NCBI GenBank assembly: GCA_030917685.1
Contig: JAUPUG010000016.1
Location: forward strand, 1 to 32,082
DNA length: 32,082 bases
Reading direction: 5' to 3'
From: Patescibacteria group bacterium
GTDB taxonomy: Bacteria; Patescibacteriota; Minisyncoccia; Phycocordibacterales; CAIZLB01
Part shown: piece by piece, positions 7,489-14,349 of the stretch
Position numbering within the stretch: position 1 is the first letter of the stretch
Layout of the letters: each line of letters begins with the position of its first letter
Made by a program: the position numbers and the translations under genes
Notes under the pieces: model-generated
Database searches by the model: none
The model's input: the letters and a program-made list of their open reading frames with translations, nothing else
Told to the model about the DNA's origin: nothing

Positions 7489-7522
7489 GCCTCACCGGGT
7501 TCCCCTGGTGAGGCATTTTTTT
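7489..7522 (+). terminator. Intrinsic terminator of the plus-strand orphan unit
   Basis: GCCTCACC (7489-7496) pairs perfectly with GGTGAGGC (7507-7514) around a loop that can itself pair GGG with CCC. The stem is followed by ATTTTTTT. The GC-rich stem and T-run on the plus strand show that something transcribed rightward ends here. Confidence 0.85.
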
Positions 7523-7583
7523 ATAAAATTGCATGACTAAAAAATATTACTTATTTATATATCTCCAGAAGAAGGCATGCAAA

Positions 7584-7619
7584 GAAAAAACCACCTTAAT
7601 TTCTTCAAGTGGTTTTTTC
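7584..7619. terminator. Bidirectional terminator after fusA
   Basis: GAAAAAACCAC (7584-7594) and GTGGTTTTTTC (7609-7619) form a perfect 11-bp stem, with CTT/AAG able to extend it inward. A-run and T-run flank the GC core on both strands, so it can end fusA (minus) and back up the plus-strand terminator at 7489. Confidence 0.8.
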
Positions 7620-7663
7620 TTTTAGATCTTTTATGCAATGTTTCGCATGCAAGATTTTATTAA

Positions 7664-9811
7664 TTACTTCCGACTTTCTACAATTTCCTTTTCAACGTTT
7701 GGTGGAACCACATCGTAGTGATCGAATTCCATAGTCATTGAACCTCGTCCTTGTGTCATAGATCGGAGATCAGTTGTATAACCGAACATTTCTGAAAGTG
7801 GAACCATAGCTCGGATAACTTTATTGAGACCTCGGTCGTCCATACCTTCGATTTGACCTCGCTTTGATGAGAGTGAACCAGTACAGTCTCCCATGAATTG
7901 TTCTGGAGTTACAACTTCTACTTTCATGATTGGCTCAAGGATAACTGGCTTAGCTTTCTTAGCAGCTGCCTGGAATGCTTGTGATGCAGCAATCTTGTAT
8001 GCAATTTCAGATGAGTCCACATCGTGAGATGAACCGAATGTAAGTTCACAAGATACGTCTGTCATTGGGAAACCAGCAACGATACCTCGATCCATAGCTT
8101 CTTTCACACCCTTTTCAACTGCAGGAATAAATTCTGTTGGAATAACACCTCCCTTGATTGAATCGATGAATTCGAAACCAGTTTCTCGGTGAACGTTCTT
8201 TGGAATCTTCGCACCTTCTTCGATAGCTTCGAGAGGCTTGATTGTGATTCGAACGTGACCGTACTGACCTTTACCTCCAGACTGCTTAACGTATTTGAAG
8301 TCTTCGTCAACGCAAGTTCCTTTGATAGTTTCTCGGTATGATACCTGTGGCTTACCTACGTTTGCTTCTACGTTGAATTCTCGCTTCATTCGATCAACCA
8401 TAATTTCGAGGTGGAGTTCACCCATACCCGCAATGATAGTTTCACCAGTTTCCTGGTTTGATGAAATTCGGAAAGTTGGATCTTCATCTCCAAGTTTCTT
8501 AAGAGCAACACCCATTTTTTCCTGATCAGCTTTTGTCTTTGGTTCGATTCGAAGTGACACTACAGGTTCTGCGAACTTGATAGGGTCAAGAACGATAGGA
8601 TGAGCTTCATCACAGAAAGTGTGAGAAGTTTTTGCATCTTTAAGTCCTACAGCTGCTGCAATTTCTCCAGCGTACACCTTCTTTACTTCTTCTCGCTTGT
8701 TAGCCTGAAGTCGTACGATTCGTCCAAGTCGCTCTTTCTGACCTGTTGTTGAGTTGTAAATATATGAACCAGCTTCGATAGTTCCTGAATACACTCGGAA
8801 GAATGTAAGCTGACCTACGAATGGATCTGTCTGAAGTTTGAATGCAAGAGCAGAAAACGGTTCAGAATCTGAAGCAGCTCGTGTGATTTCTTCACCTGAC
8901 TCAGGATCAAGACCGTGTACTGGTGGTACATCAAGTGGAGATGGAAGATAATCAACAACGGCGTCGAGAATAAGCTGTGTACCTTTATTCTTCAAAGCTG
9001 AACCTGTAAATACTGGGAAAATCTTTCCAGCAATAACTCCCTTTCGAAGAGCTTTCTTCAAATCAGCGATATCGAAATCAGTTTTACCTTCGAGGTACTG
9101 ATTCATCATAGTGTCATCGAGTTCAACAATCTTTTCTACAAACTCTGCTCGTCGCTTTGTAGCTTCAGCAAGCATATCTGCTGGAATTTCATATTCAATA
9201 ACCTGATTACCCATTTCTCCTTCGAACTTGTAAGCTTTCATCTTTAGAAGATCAACTACTCCGTTGAAATCACCTTCGTTTCCAATTGGAAGCTGTGCTC
9301 GAACTGCGTTTTTGTTGAGTCGCTCAAGAATAGAAGCGAATGATCGTTCAAATGAAGCACCTGTTCGATCGAGTTTGTTAATAAAACAAATTCGTGGAAC
9401 GTTATACTTGTCAGCTTGTCGCCATACAGTTTCAGACTGTGGTTCTACACCAGCTACTCCGTCGAATACCACTACTCCTCCATCGAGTACCTTGAGCGAT
9501 CGTTCTACTTCTACTGTGAAGTCTACGTGACCTGGTGTGTCAATAATGTTGAATCGGTGCATGAGAGATTTGTCCGTACCCATGTATGAAGGGTTCCAAA
9601 AACAAGTGATGGCAGCGGCAGTAATTGTGATACCTCGCTCTTTTTCTTGTTCCATCCAGTCAGTCACAGCTTCACCTTCGTGAACTTCACCAATCTTATG
9701 TGACATACCTGTGTAATAAAGAATTCGTTCAGATGTCGTAGTTTTACCTGCATCAATGTGAGCGATAATACCGAAGTTTCTTGTTTTCTCTAATGGATAA
9801 TCTCTGTTCAT
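7664..9811 (-). CDS. fusA: Translation elongation factor G
   Basis: Encodes EF-G (715 aa), the GTPase that drives ribosomal translocation and, with RRF, ribosome recycling. The G domain has the P-loop AHIDAGKTT (from residue 17), the switch region [19 protein letters not shown] and the specificity motif NKLDRTGA. Domain II and domains III-V are complete, including the [11 protein letters not shown] motif and GGKGQYGHV in domain IV. The length is standard. In a normal str operon it would directly follow rpsG and precede tuf; here it has its own promoter (9910-9938), a leader of about 95 nt and its own terminator. Arginines are mostly CGA, with AGA near the start. Confidence 0.98.
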   Translation of the reverse strand: MNRDYPLEKTRNFGIIAHIDAGKTTTSERILYYTGMSHKIGEVHEGEAVTDWMEQEKERGITITAAAITCFWNPSYMGTDKSLMHRFNIIDTPGHVDFTVEVERSLKVLDGGVVVFDGVAGVEPQSETVWRQADKYNVPRICFINKLDRTGASFERSFASILERLNKNAVRAQLPIGNEGDFNGVVDLLKMKAYKFEGEMGNQVIEYEIPADMLAEATKRRAEFVEKIVELDDTMMNQYLEGKTDFDIADLKKALRKGVIAGKIFPVFTGSALKNKGTQLILDAVVDYLPSPLDVPPVHGLDPESGEEITRAASDSEPFSALAFKLQTDPFVGQLTFFRVYSGTIEAGSYIYNSTTGQKERLGRIVRLQANKREEVKKVYAGEIAAAVGLKDAKTSHTFCDEAHPIVLDPIKFAEPVVSLRIEPKTKADQEKMGVALKKLGDEDPTFRISSNQETGETIIAGMGELHLEIMVDRMKREFNVEANVGKPQVSYRETIKGTCVDEDFKYVKQSGGKGQYGHVRITIKPLEAIEEGAKIPKNVHRETGFEFIDSIKGGVIPTEFIPAVEKGVKEAMDRGIVAGFPMTDVSCELTFGSSHDVDSSEIAYKIAASQAFQAAAKKAKPVILEPIMKVEVVTPEQFMGDCTGSLSSKRGQIEGMDDRGLNKVIRAMVPLSEMFGYTTDLRSMTQGRGSMTMEFDHYDVVPPNVEKEIVESRK

Positions 9812-9822
9812 AAATTAAATTT

Positions 9823-9836
9823 AAAAAGGCCTTTTT
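9823..9836 (-). repeat. Palindrome in the fusA leader
   Basis: AAAAAGGCCTTTTT is a perfect 14-base palindrome 12 bases upstream of the fusA start codon. In RNA it would need a loop, leaving about a 5-bp stem. It may affect access to the start codon, but no clear role can be assigned. Confidence 0.35.
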
Positions 9837-9909
9837 GAAATGTATGGCCAAACGTTTAGTAATAAGCACCGACTTTTTAGAAACAAATCTAGATGTAAGT
9901 CGTGGGGAT

Positions 9910-9938
9910 AAAATAGCATTATTTTAGTGTGTTTGCAA
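9910..9938 (-). promoter_or_regulatory. Probable fusA promoter
   Basis: On the minus strand, -35 TTGCAA (9938-9933), a 17-base spacer and an extended -10 TGC-TATTTT (hexamer 9915-9910). The predicted start near 9903 gives a leader of about 92 nt. It explains how fusA is expressed although the str operon is interrupted. Confidence 0.5.
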
Positions 9939-9975
9939 TATAACCCCTAGGTAAATATCATTATAAACAACACCG

Positions 9976-10004
9976 TTCGCCAACATATTGGACTCTGATA
10001 TACT
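9976..10004 (+). promoter_or_regulatory. Promoter of the nucleotidyltransferase gene
   Basis: A weak -35 TTCGCC (9976-9981), a 17-base spacer and an extended -10 TGA-TATACT (hexamer 9999-10004). The ATG follows after 8 bases, so the mRNA would have almost no leader. There is no Shine-Dalgarno motif. Confidence 0.5.
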
Positions 10005-10012
10005 ACCTTTCT

Positions 10013-10732
10013 ATGAAACTCGTAATACTTGCAGCCGGTAAAGGAAAAAGAATGGGTGAATCTTCAAATCATACTCCCAAACCAATACTTAAGTACAAAG
10101 GTAAGACTCTCATTCACCACAAATTAGAGCAACTTCCCGCTGATATCGATGAAATTATCATTGTTATTGGCCATTTGGGAGAAAAAATAGTGGAAGCTAT
10201 TGGTCACTCGTATGATAATAGCCAGAACGGCGGGTCAATTATCCCTATTACATATATTGAGCAAAAGGAACAACTTGGCAGTGCTCATTCTCTATGGCAA
10301 GCAAAAGACATTATCGGAAACAATCCTTTTCTAGTGATTATGGGAGACGATCTATACTCAAAAGAGGATTTGGAAGAAATGGTGGCTAAACATAAGGATA
10401 ATAATGAGTCTTGGGTGGCACTCGTCGAAAAGCGAGAAAAACACATCCCTTACGGCAAATGTATTCTTGATGAAGAAGGCTACTTGATAGATTTCAGAGA
10501 CGACCCACACTTTAATATTTCTGAGAACTTGATGTATACAGGTGCATGTATACTGACGCCAGAAGTGTTTGATTTACCTATGGTAAAAGTAAACCCCACT
10601 GAATATGGCTTACCTCATACCTTTATTCAAGAACAGCGACATAATTTGTCAAACACGGACAGAAAAAATGTTCATGTCGTATATACTCGATACTGGAAAC
10701 GCATCACTACTCCAGAGGATTTATTAAATTAA
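10013..10732 (+). CDS. Sugar-phosphate nucleotidyltransferase family protein
   Basis: A 239-aa GT-A-fold NTP transferase. Members transfer a nucleotide to a sugar or alcohol phosphate to make an activated sugar. The signature LAAGKGKRMG (residues 6-15) binds the nucleotide, PKPILKYKGKTLIHH follows as in the family, QLGSAHSLWQAKD matches the base/sugar site, and MGDD (about 110) supplies a metal-binding Asp. The conserved lysine region FxYGKCIL is near residue 145. The substrate cannot be told; GlmU-like or glucose/mannose-1-phosphate types are all possible. It has no hexapeptide-repeat acyltransferase domain. The stop is only 2 bases from the convergent gene at 10735 and no terminator separates them. 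Arginine codons mix CGA and AGA. Confidence 0.8.
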   Translation: MKLVILAAGKGKRMGESSNHTPKPILKYKGKTLIHHKLEQLPADIDEIIIVIGHLGEKIVEAIGHSYDNSQNGGSIIPITYIEQKEQLGSAHSLWQAKDIIGNNPFLVIMGDDLYSKEDLEEMVAKHKDNNESWVALVEKREKHIPYGKCILDEEGYLIDFRDDPHFNISENLMYTGACILTPEVFDLPMVKVNPTEYGLPHTFIQEQRHNLSNTDRKNVHVVYTRYWKRITTPEDLLN

Positions 10733-10734
10733 TT

Positions 10735-11112
10735 CTACTCTTCCGTTTGCCAAGCGTCTCTTGGAATTGTTCCAGGATTTTTCCTCATACTATTTACGAG
10801 TTCATCAAGAGGCTTCTCGCCTCGACTGTTTCCTGACCCCTTTACAGGTCTGTCACTATTAGACCAACATCTTGAGGCTCCTGCTTCATACCATGTACTT
10901 GATTGACCAGACGCAATCTGATCGTGAATATGGGCCTTTTGCTTAGTCCAACCCTGTGTATATTGCTCTAAGTCTTCTCCTCGTCCAGAATCCAACAAAA
11001 CTTGGGGTACGAGCATACCTTCGTATTCAACTAGCTTGAAAGGGTTTCTTTCTAGATTAGTAGATTCTGGTTCTTGTCCTACTGGGTCTAATGATGGGGC
11101 AGATTCACTCAT
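10735..11112 (-). CDS. Hypothetical protein
   Basis: I do not recognise this 125-aa product. It is hydrophilic and mildly acidic, with no signal peptide or membrane segment. It contains KLVEYEGMLVPQVLLDSGRG, a Trp/Gln-rich middle (QYTQGWTKQKAHIHDQI) and a C-terminal segment with conserved-looking Trp residues. The ATG at 11112 is preferred over the upstream in-frame ATG at 11127 because a perfect -10 TATAAT ends six bases before it, implying a leaderless mRNA. It lies 54 bases downstream of the methyltransferase gene on the same strand and has its own promoter. The stop is TAG. Confidence 0.6.
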   Translation of the reverse strand: MSESAPSLDPVGQEPESTNLERNPFKLVEYEGMLVPQVLLDSGRGEDLEQYTQGWTKQKAHIHDQIASGQSSTWYEAGASRCWSNSDRPVKGSGNSRGEKPLDELVNSMRKNPGTIPRDAWQTEE

Positions 11113-11118
11113 GACTTT

Positions 11119-11148
11119 ATTATACATCTAACTAGATTTATCGTGCAA
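11119..11148 (-). promoter_or_regulatory. Leaderless promoter of the gene at 10735-11112
   Basis: -35 TTGCAC (11148-11143), 18-base spacer, perfect -10 TATAAT (11124-11119), then AAAGTC and ATG. A transcript would start at or within a base or two of the start codon. This is one of the clearest examples of the pattern seen repeatedly in the window. Confidence 0.7.
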
Positions 11149-11166
11149 ATAGTATATTGTCAGGTC

Positions 11167-12054
11167 TTATTTTTCTAGAATGAGGAGGTGATGTGTATCC
11201 TTTATGACTTCTTGGTCAACACCCAGATTGATACTTTCCACCACTTTCCATCCATATCTACTAAATCTATCTTCCCATCCCTTTGGTGTCTCATACGTAC
11301 CAGGCACAGGAACATTATCACCATAATGGAATAGTCTATTGTACAAATAGTCGTTCATAAAGGTCCTTTCATGATCTGTCTTTAGTTCGGATTCACTCAT
11401 ACCTACAGGTACAGTCTCTATAATAATGAGCTTTCTACTTACTATTCTGGAAATTTCCTCTAAAATTTGCTCATTTTGTGCCTCGTGGTGAATAACGTTG
11501 ATCAATAAGCCAGTATCGAATCTATTATCTTCTACTGGTACATGCTTTCCATTGTAGGTATGCATTGGAACAGTCACTCCTTTCGCAGGATAAATCACCA
11601 CATCGTAGCCTTCTATATTCAAGCCACTTTTATCATGAATAAGTTGGGCGATTTTACCATCGCCGGTACCATAATCTACGATTTTACCTTTAATGTCCCC
11701 CAAATACCTTTGAATTTGACCATATATTACATCTGACCTTTTTGAAACCTTGTCATTCAGCACCTGACGGATGCTTATCTCTGTGAAGATAGTGTTAATT
11801 TCAGCCTCAATATCGCCCAAATCCCTGTCTTGTCCAAGTAGGGTCAACACCTTCAGGGCCAAAGCGGTAGATTCTTCAACACTAAGTCCAGTACAAAGAA
11901 ATGTATCTTTAAAGTCTGCTGTTACTGCATTGTATATTTCAGTACTAGCTAAAGCATTTCTTATTCTCTCACCCATAATTTGTATTGTATTCATATTAAA
12001 CAGCAGGATATCAGCATTTTTTTGTAATTTACGGATGTTGTCGAAATTCGACAA
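11167..12054 (-). CDS. Class I SAM-dependent methyltransferase
   Basis: A 295-aa protein with a Rossmann-type methyltransferase domain in its C-terminal two thirds. Motif I is KIVDYGTGDGKIAQLI (about residues 143-158), the acidic end of strand 2 is IEGYDVVIY, and FDTGLLINVIHHE is motif IV with the post-motif histidines. KLIIIETVPVG follows as strand 5. The N-terminal 130 residues are helical and unassigned. The target is unknown. The start is a TTG at 12054, or possibly the ATG at 11994. It is divergent from the trmB-like gene, and the first codons contain the palindrome 12038-12054, so the two are probably co-regulated. Arginines are AGA, AGG and CGT rather than CGA, unlike the flanking ribosomal genes. 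Confidence 0.75.
   Translation of the reverse strand: MSNFDNIRKLQKNADILLFNMNTIQIMGERIRNALASTEIYNAVTADFKDTFLCTGLSVEESTALALKVLTLLGQDRDLGDIEAEINTIFTEISIRQVLNDKVSKRSDVIYGQIQRYLGDIKGKIVDYGTGDGKIAQLIHDKSGLNIEGYDVVIYPAKGVTVPMHTYNGKHVPVEDNRFDTGLLINVIHHEAQNEQILEEISRIVSRKLIIIETVPVGMSESELKTDHERTFMNDYLYNRLFHYGDNVPVPGTYETPKGWEDRFSRYGWKVVESINLGVDQEVIKDTHHLLILEK
12038..12054. promoter_or_regulatory. Palindromic operator candidate
   Basis: TTGTCGAA-A-TTCGACAA is a 17-base palindrome with perfect 8-base arms. It covers the -35 box of the trmB-like gene and the first codons of the divergent methyltransferase gene. TrmB-family regulators bind palindromic or inverted sites, so autoregulation is a natural guess. 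The symmetry is seen directly; the binding protein is inferred. Confidence 0.55.
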
Positions 12055-12075
12055 ATTCGATATGTAGCCTATAAT
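12048..12075 (+). promoter_or_regulatory. Leaderless promoter of the trmB-like gene
   Basis: -35 TCGACA (12048-12053), 16-base spacer, perfect -10 TATAAT (12070-12075), then AAGGAT and the ATG at 12082. The -35 lies inside the palindrome at 12038-12054, so a bound regulator would block RNA polymerase. AAGGAT could also be read as a weak Shine-Dalgarno sequence, but it would fall before the expected transcription start. Confidence 0.65.
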
Positions 12076-12081
12076 AAGGAT

Positions 12082-12921
12082 ATGACATCAAATGACCCTA
12101 ATGAACAGTTGGAAGAGGTATTGTCTTCACTCGACCTTTCACCCATCTCCAGGAAAATTTATATGAGACTTTTGGGCAACAAAAGTCTGACCGCTCGGAT
12201 GCTAGCCGAGGCACTAGACGTTCCTCGTCCATCTATATACGACCATATCAAGCTACTTCAGAATAAAAATCTTATAATTCCAAAAAAGCAGGATGGAAAG
12301 CTGTTTTTTGGTGCCAATGACCCTCATCACATACAGAGTTTAATAGATCTGCAGGAAACAAAGTATAAAGAAATGAAAAAGATATTCGGGAATCTCTTAC
12401 CAAGACTCCAAACAGGCACAGGATCTATCGAACCTAAAATGCAGTTTTTCAGTGGGGTAGAAGGAGTAAAGAGTGTCCAAAACGATATACTCTGGTGTAG
12501 AGACACAGAGACGTACACAATGTGGCCAACTCAAAAGATGGTTGACCTCCTTGGAAGTGAATACTTAGCTTGGCACAATAGACGAAGAGTAGAGCAAAAC
12601 ATTTCAGTAAAAGTGATTAGACAAGGACCAAAAATAGACGGGTTGATTCATACATTTTTACAGGAAGGAGTTGAAACACTTAGAACTGTAAAATATCTTC
12701 CAGACAATTTGTCAGTAGGACAAAATGCAGTCCAGACTAGTGAACCTTCACCTCAGACATCTATAATTGAATCAAATATAAGTATGAGCTATTGGATTTA
12801 TGGAGACAAAGTAGCTTTCTTTGATTCATCCGATGAGCTCTATGGCTTTATTGTTCACTCAAAGTCATTCTCAGAGCTAATAAAAATGCAGTTTGATATT
12901 TTGTGGGGGATATTGGGATAA
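12082..12921 (+). CDS. TrmB-like transcriptional regulator
   Basis: A 279-aa protein with an N-terminal winged helix-turn-helix (about residues 10-75: LDLSPISRKIYMRLL, then MLAEALDVPRPSIYDHIKLL as the recognition region, then a wing ending KLFFGAND). A short helical linker follows, and then a TrmB/phospholipase-D-like C-terminal domain with FFSGVEGVKSVQNDIL and a final WIYGDKVAFFDSSDELYGFIV. In characterised archaeal TrmB proteins this domain binds sugars; the ligand here is unknown. The gene is alone on the plus strand within the ribosomal cluster, divergent from the methyltransferase, and ends at a very strong terminator. Arginines are AGA, AGG, CGG and CGT, unlike the core genes, which hints at acquisition. 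Confidence 0.8.
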   Translation: MTSNDPNEQLEEVLSSLDLSPISRKIYMRLLGNKSLTARMLAEALDVPRPSIYDHIKLLQNKNLIIPKKQDGKLFFGANDPHHIQSLIDLQETKYKEMKKIFGNLLPRLQTGTGSIEPKMQFFSGVEGVKSVQNDILWCRDTETYTMWPTQKMVDLLGSEYLAWHNRRRVEQNISVKVIRQGPKIDGLIHTFLQEGVETLRTVKYLPDNLSVGQNAVQTSEPSPQTSIIESNISMSYWIYGDKVAFFDSSDELYGFIVHSKSFSELIKMQFDILWGILG

Positions 12922-12962
12922 ACGAGCAACTAAGACAATCTCCTTGTCTAATTATCTCTAAT

Positions 12963-13032
12963 GAAACACAAAAGAAAAGAGGCTCTGTATAGATGTAATC
13001 TCGGATACAGAGCCTCTTTTCTTTTGTGTTTC
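12963..13032. terminator. Perfect 28-bp bidirectional terminator
   Basis: A 28-base left arm (12963-12990) and right arm (13005-13032) are perfectly complementary around a 14-base loop. The core is GAGGCTCTGTAT, flanked by A-rich and T-rich tails on both strands. It lies between the convergent trmB-like gene and rpsG and can terminate both. The length without one mismatch is unusual for a terminator. Confidence 0.9.
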
Positions 13033-13038
13033 TGGATA

Positions 13039-13509
13039 TTACCAAGCAAAGTGAGCAAACGCCTTGTTGGCTTCTGCCATTTTGTGTGTGTTTTCCTTCT
13101 TTCGAACTGCTTCACCTTCGTTCTTTGAAGCTGCAATGAGTTCATCTGCAAGTTTTTCATGCATAGGAGCTCCTTTCTTTGATCGAGCAGCGTCGATGAT
13201 CCACTTCATTGAGAGGTAGAGTCGTCGTTCTGGTCGAACTTCTCGAGGAACCTGGTAGTTTGCACCACCAACTCGTCGTGATCGAACTTCAACTGCAGGT
13301 GCAGTGTTCTTGAGAGCTGTATTGAAGATTTCAATAGGATTCTCAGTTTTCATCTTTTCAGCGATTGTGTCGAATGATCGGTACACAATTGCGATAGCTG
13401 TAGTCTTTTTACCTGACCACATACAGTAGTTGATGAATTTACCAACTTCTGCTGAATCATATTTAAGATCAGCTTTTGCTATATTACGATTTTTTACTTT
13501 TCGTCGCAT
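13039..13509 (-). CDS. rpsG: 30S ribosomal protein uS7
   Basis: Encodes uS7 (156 aa), the primary binder of the 16S rRNA 3' major domain. Family motifs are KFINYCMWSGKKTTA near residue 27, PAVEVRSRRVGGANYQVPREV (beta hairpin and following loop) and LSMKWIIDAARSKKG. The length is typical. It follows rpsL as in the classical str operon but is not followed by fusA; instead a strong terminator (12963-13032) closes the unit 6 bases after the stop. A structured RNA segment lies upstream (13558-13643). No Shine-Dalgarno motif is seen. Arginines are largely CGA. Confidence 0.97.
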   Translation of the reverse strand: MRRKVKNRNIAKADLKYDSAEVGKFINYCMWSGKKTTAIAIVYRSFDTIAEKMKTENPIEIFNTALKNTAPAVEVRSRRVGGANYQVPREVRPERRLYLSMKWIIDAARSKKGAPMHEKLADELIAASKNEGEAVRKKENTHKMAEANKAFAHFAW

Positions 13510-13557
13510 TTTTTTGGAAAATGTTAGGGGAAATTGTCTAATAATTCGCAGATTTTA

Positions 13558-13643
13558 TTCAGTTTGACGCTTCATTGCGCTGACTTACTCTGCTTCTTGT
13601 ACGATGTATTTCTCATCGCGACCCTTGCGGGTATGAAACTGAA
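13558..13643 (-). promoter_or_regulatory. Structured RNA between rpsL and rpsG
   Basis: On the minus-strand RNA, UUCAGUUU (13643-13636) pairs with AAACUGAA (13565-13558), closing a domain of about 70 nt. Inside are ACCC-GCAA-GGGU (13632-13621, a GNRA-capped hairpin), CGAUG/CAUCG around a 7-base loop, and CGC-AAUGAA-GCG. In E. coli the rpsL-rpsG intercistronic RNA binds S7 for translational feedback; an analogous role is inferred here from position and shape. I did not match it base-for-base to 16S rRNA. Confidence 0.55.
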
Positions 13644-13667
13644 CTTAGCTTCCTTTAGTGCTTAAAA

Positions 13668-14087
13668 TTACTTCTTAGCTACTTTTGGTCGCTTTGTACC
13701 GTATCCTGATCGTCCTTTTCGTCGCTTTTCAACGCCTGCACAGTCGAGAACTCCTCGAACTACTGTATATCTGATACCAACATCCTTTACTCGTCCACCT
13801 CGTAGAAGTACTACTGAGTGCTCTTGTAGGTTGTGTCCCATACCTCCGATATACGCTGTAACTTCAAGACCGTTTGTAAGTCGTACTCGGCAAATCTTTC
13901 GAATCGCTGAGTTAGGCTTCTTTGGAGTCTTTGTTGTTACCTTTGTACAAACGCCTTTCTTAAACGGTGAATTGTAGAAGACAGGTCGGTTCTGAAGCAC
14001 GTTGAAACCTCGAGTAAGTGCAATAGCCTTACTCTTCTTTCGTGACTTTGATCGACTTTTCTTTACTAATTGATTAAGTGTAGGCAT
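13668..14087 (-). CDS. rpsL: 30S ribosomal protein uS12, with a deletion in the decoding loop
   Basis: Encodes uS12 (139 aa), which monitors codon-anticodon pairing at the decoding centre. [11 protein letters not shown] opens the protein, followed by the longer N-terminal insert also seen in Gram-positive uS12, then [17 protein letters not shown] and [19 protein letters not shown]. The next, nearly universal segment LPGVRYH is replaced by VGIRYT: the residue equivalent to E. coli Pro90 is missing and His95 is Thr. The Asp88 equivalent remains. Of 15 arginines, 14 are CGA and one AGA. It heads the str cluster and is followed by a 158-nt structured spacer before rpsG. An AAAGG stretch 6 bases before the ATG may act as a weak ribosome-binding site. 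Confidence 0.96.
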   Translation of the reverse strand: MPTLNQLVKKSRSKSRKKSKAIALTRGFNVLQNRPVFYNSPFKKGVCTKVTTKTPKKPNSAIRKICRVRLTNGLEVTAYIGGMGHNLQEHSVVLLRGGRVKDVGIRYTVVRGVLDCAGVEKRRKGRSGYGTKRPKVAKK

Positions 14088-14130
14088 GTGCCTTTGGTTT
14101 AATTAATTTGTTAATAATGACCTAGAAACA

Positions 14131-14153
14131 AAAAATTTTGGAAATTTCCAAAA
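14131..14153 (-). terminator. Hairpin with T-run upstream of rpsL
   Basis: On the minus strand, TTTTGGAAA/TTTCCAAAA form an 18-base palindrome followed by five T residues. It lies 44 bases before the rpsL start, so it could end transcription from the gene at 14350 or attenuate the str operon. The stem is weak in GC. Confidence 0.45.
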
Positions 14154-14349
14154 TAGTCTTATTTTAAGCCTATTGTTAGCCAAACAGCATGTTCCGCATG
14201 CCATAGGACTAGAAATAAAATGCTTCGAAAAAGCACTTGTTAGAAGATTACTATATATATGCACTGTAAGCAAGGTTAAACACTTGGCAGAAGCCAGGGT
14301 GAAAGGTTGTCCAATACGGGGGGGTACATCCAAGGTAAATTCCACACCA
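14154..14349 (-). promoter_or_regulatory. Probable promoter region of rpsL
   Basis: The 262 bases between the gene at 14350 and rpsL hold no gene I trust. On the minus strand there is a TATATATAGT stretch near 14251-14260 that could supply a -10 box, with TTTAAC about 17 bases upstream as a poor -35. A small hairpin TGCTT/AAGCA lies at 14221-14235 and a GCATG/CATGC hairpin lies nearby. The promoter call is tentative. Confidence 0.35.

Larger units (their letters stand above)
6922..7663. other. Intergenic stretch with a plus-strand transcript-like unit
   Basis: These 742 bases separate mpl from fusA, which are both on the minus strand. On the plus strand there is a -10-like TATACT at about 6996-7001, a stem-loop at 7022-7056, a weak open frame at 7094-7459, a perfect 7-bp hairpin GGCGCAC/GTGCGCC at 7419-7440 and a strong terminator at 7489-7522. 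This reads as one transcript of about 520 nt, coding or noncoding. I tested it by eye against tmRNA, RNase P RNA and SRP RNA and found none of their signature motifs. Confidence 0.5.

Noticed and set aside
6990-7522. tmRNA, RNase P RNA or SRP RNA gene
   Set aside because: None of the conserved motifs fit: no ALAA-type tag frame with a tRNA-like end, no GAGGAAAGTCC-like core and no SRP GGAAGCAGCC-type loop in the right setting. Only short resemblance to AAAGCAGCC was found.
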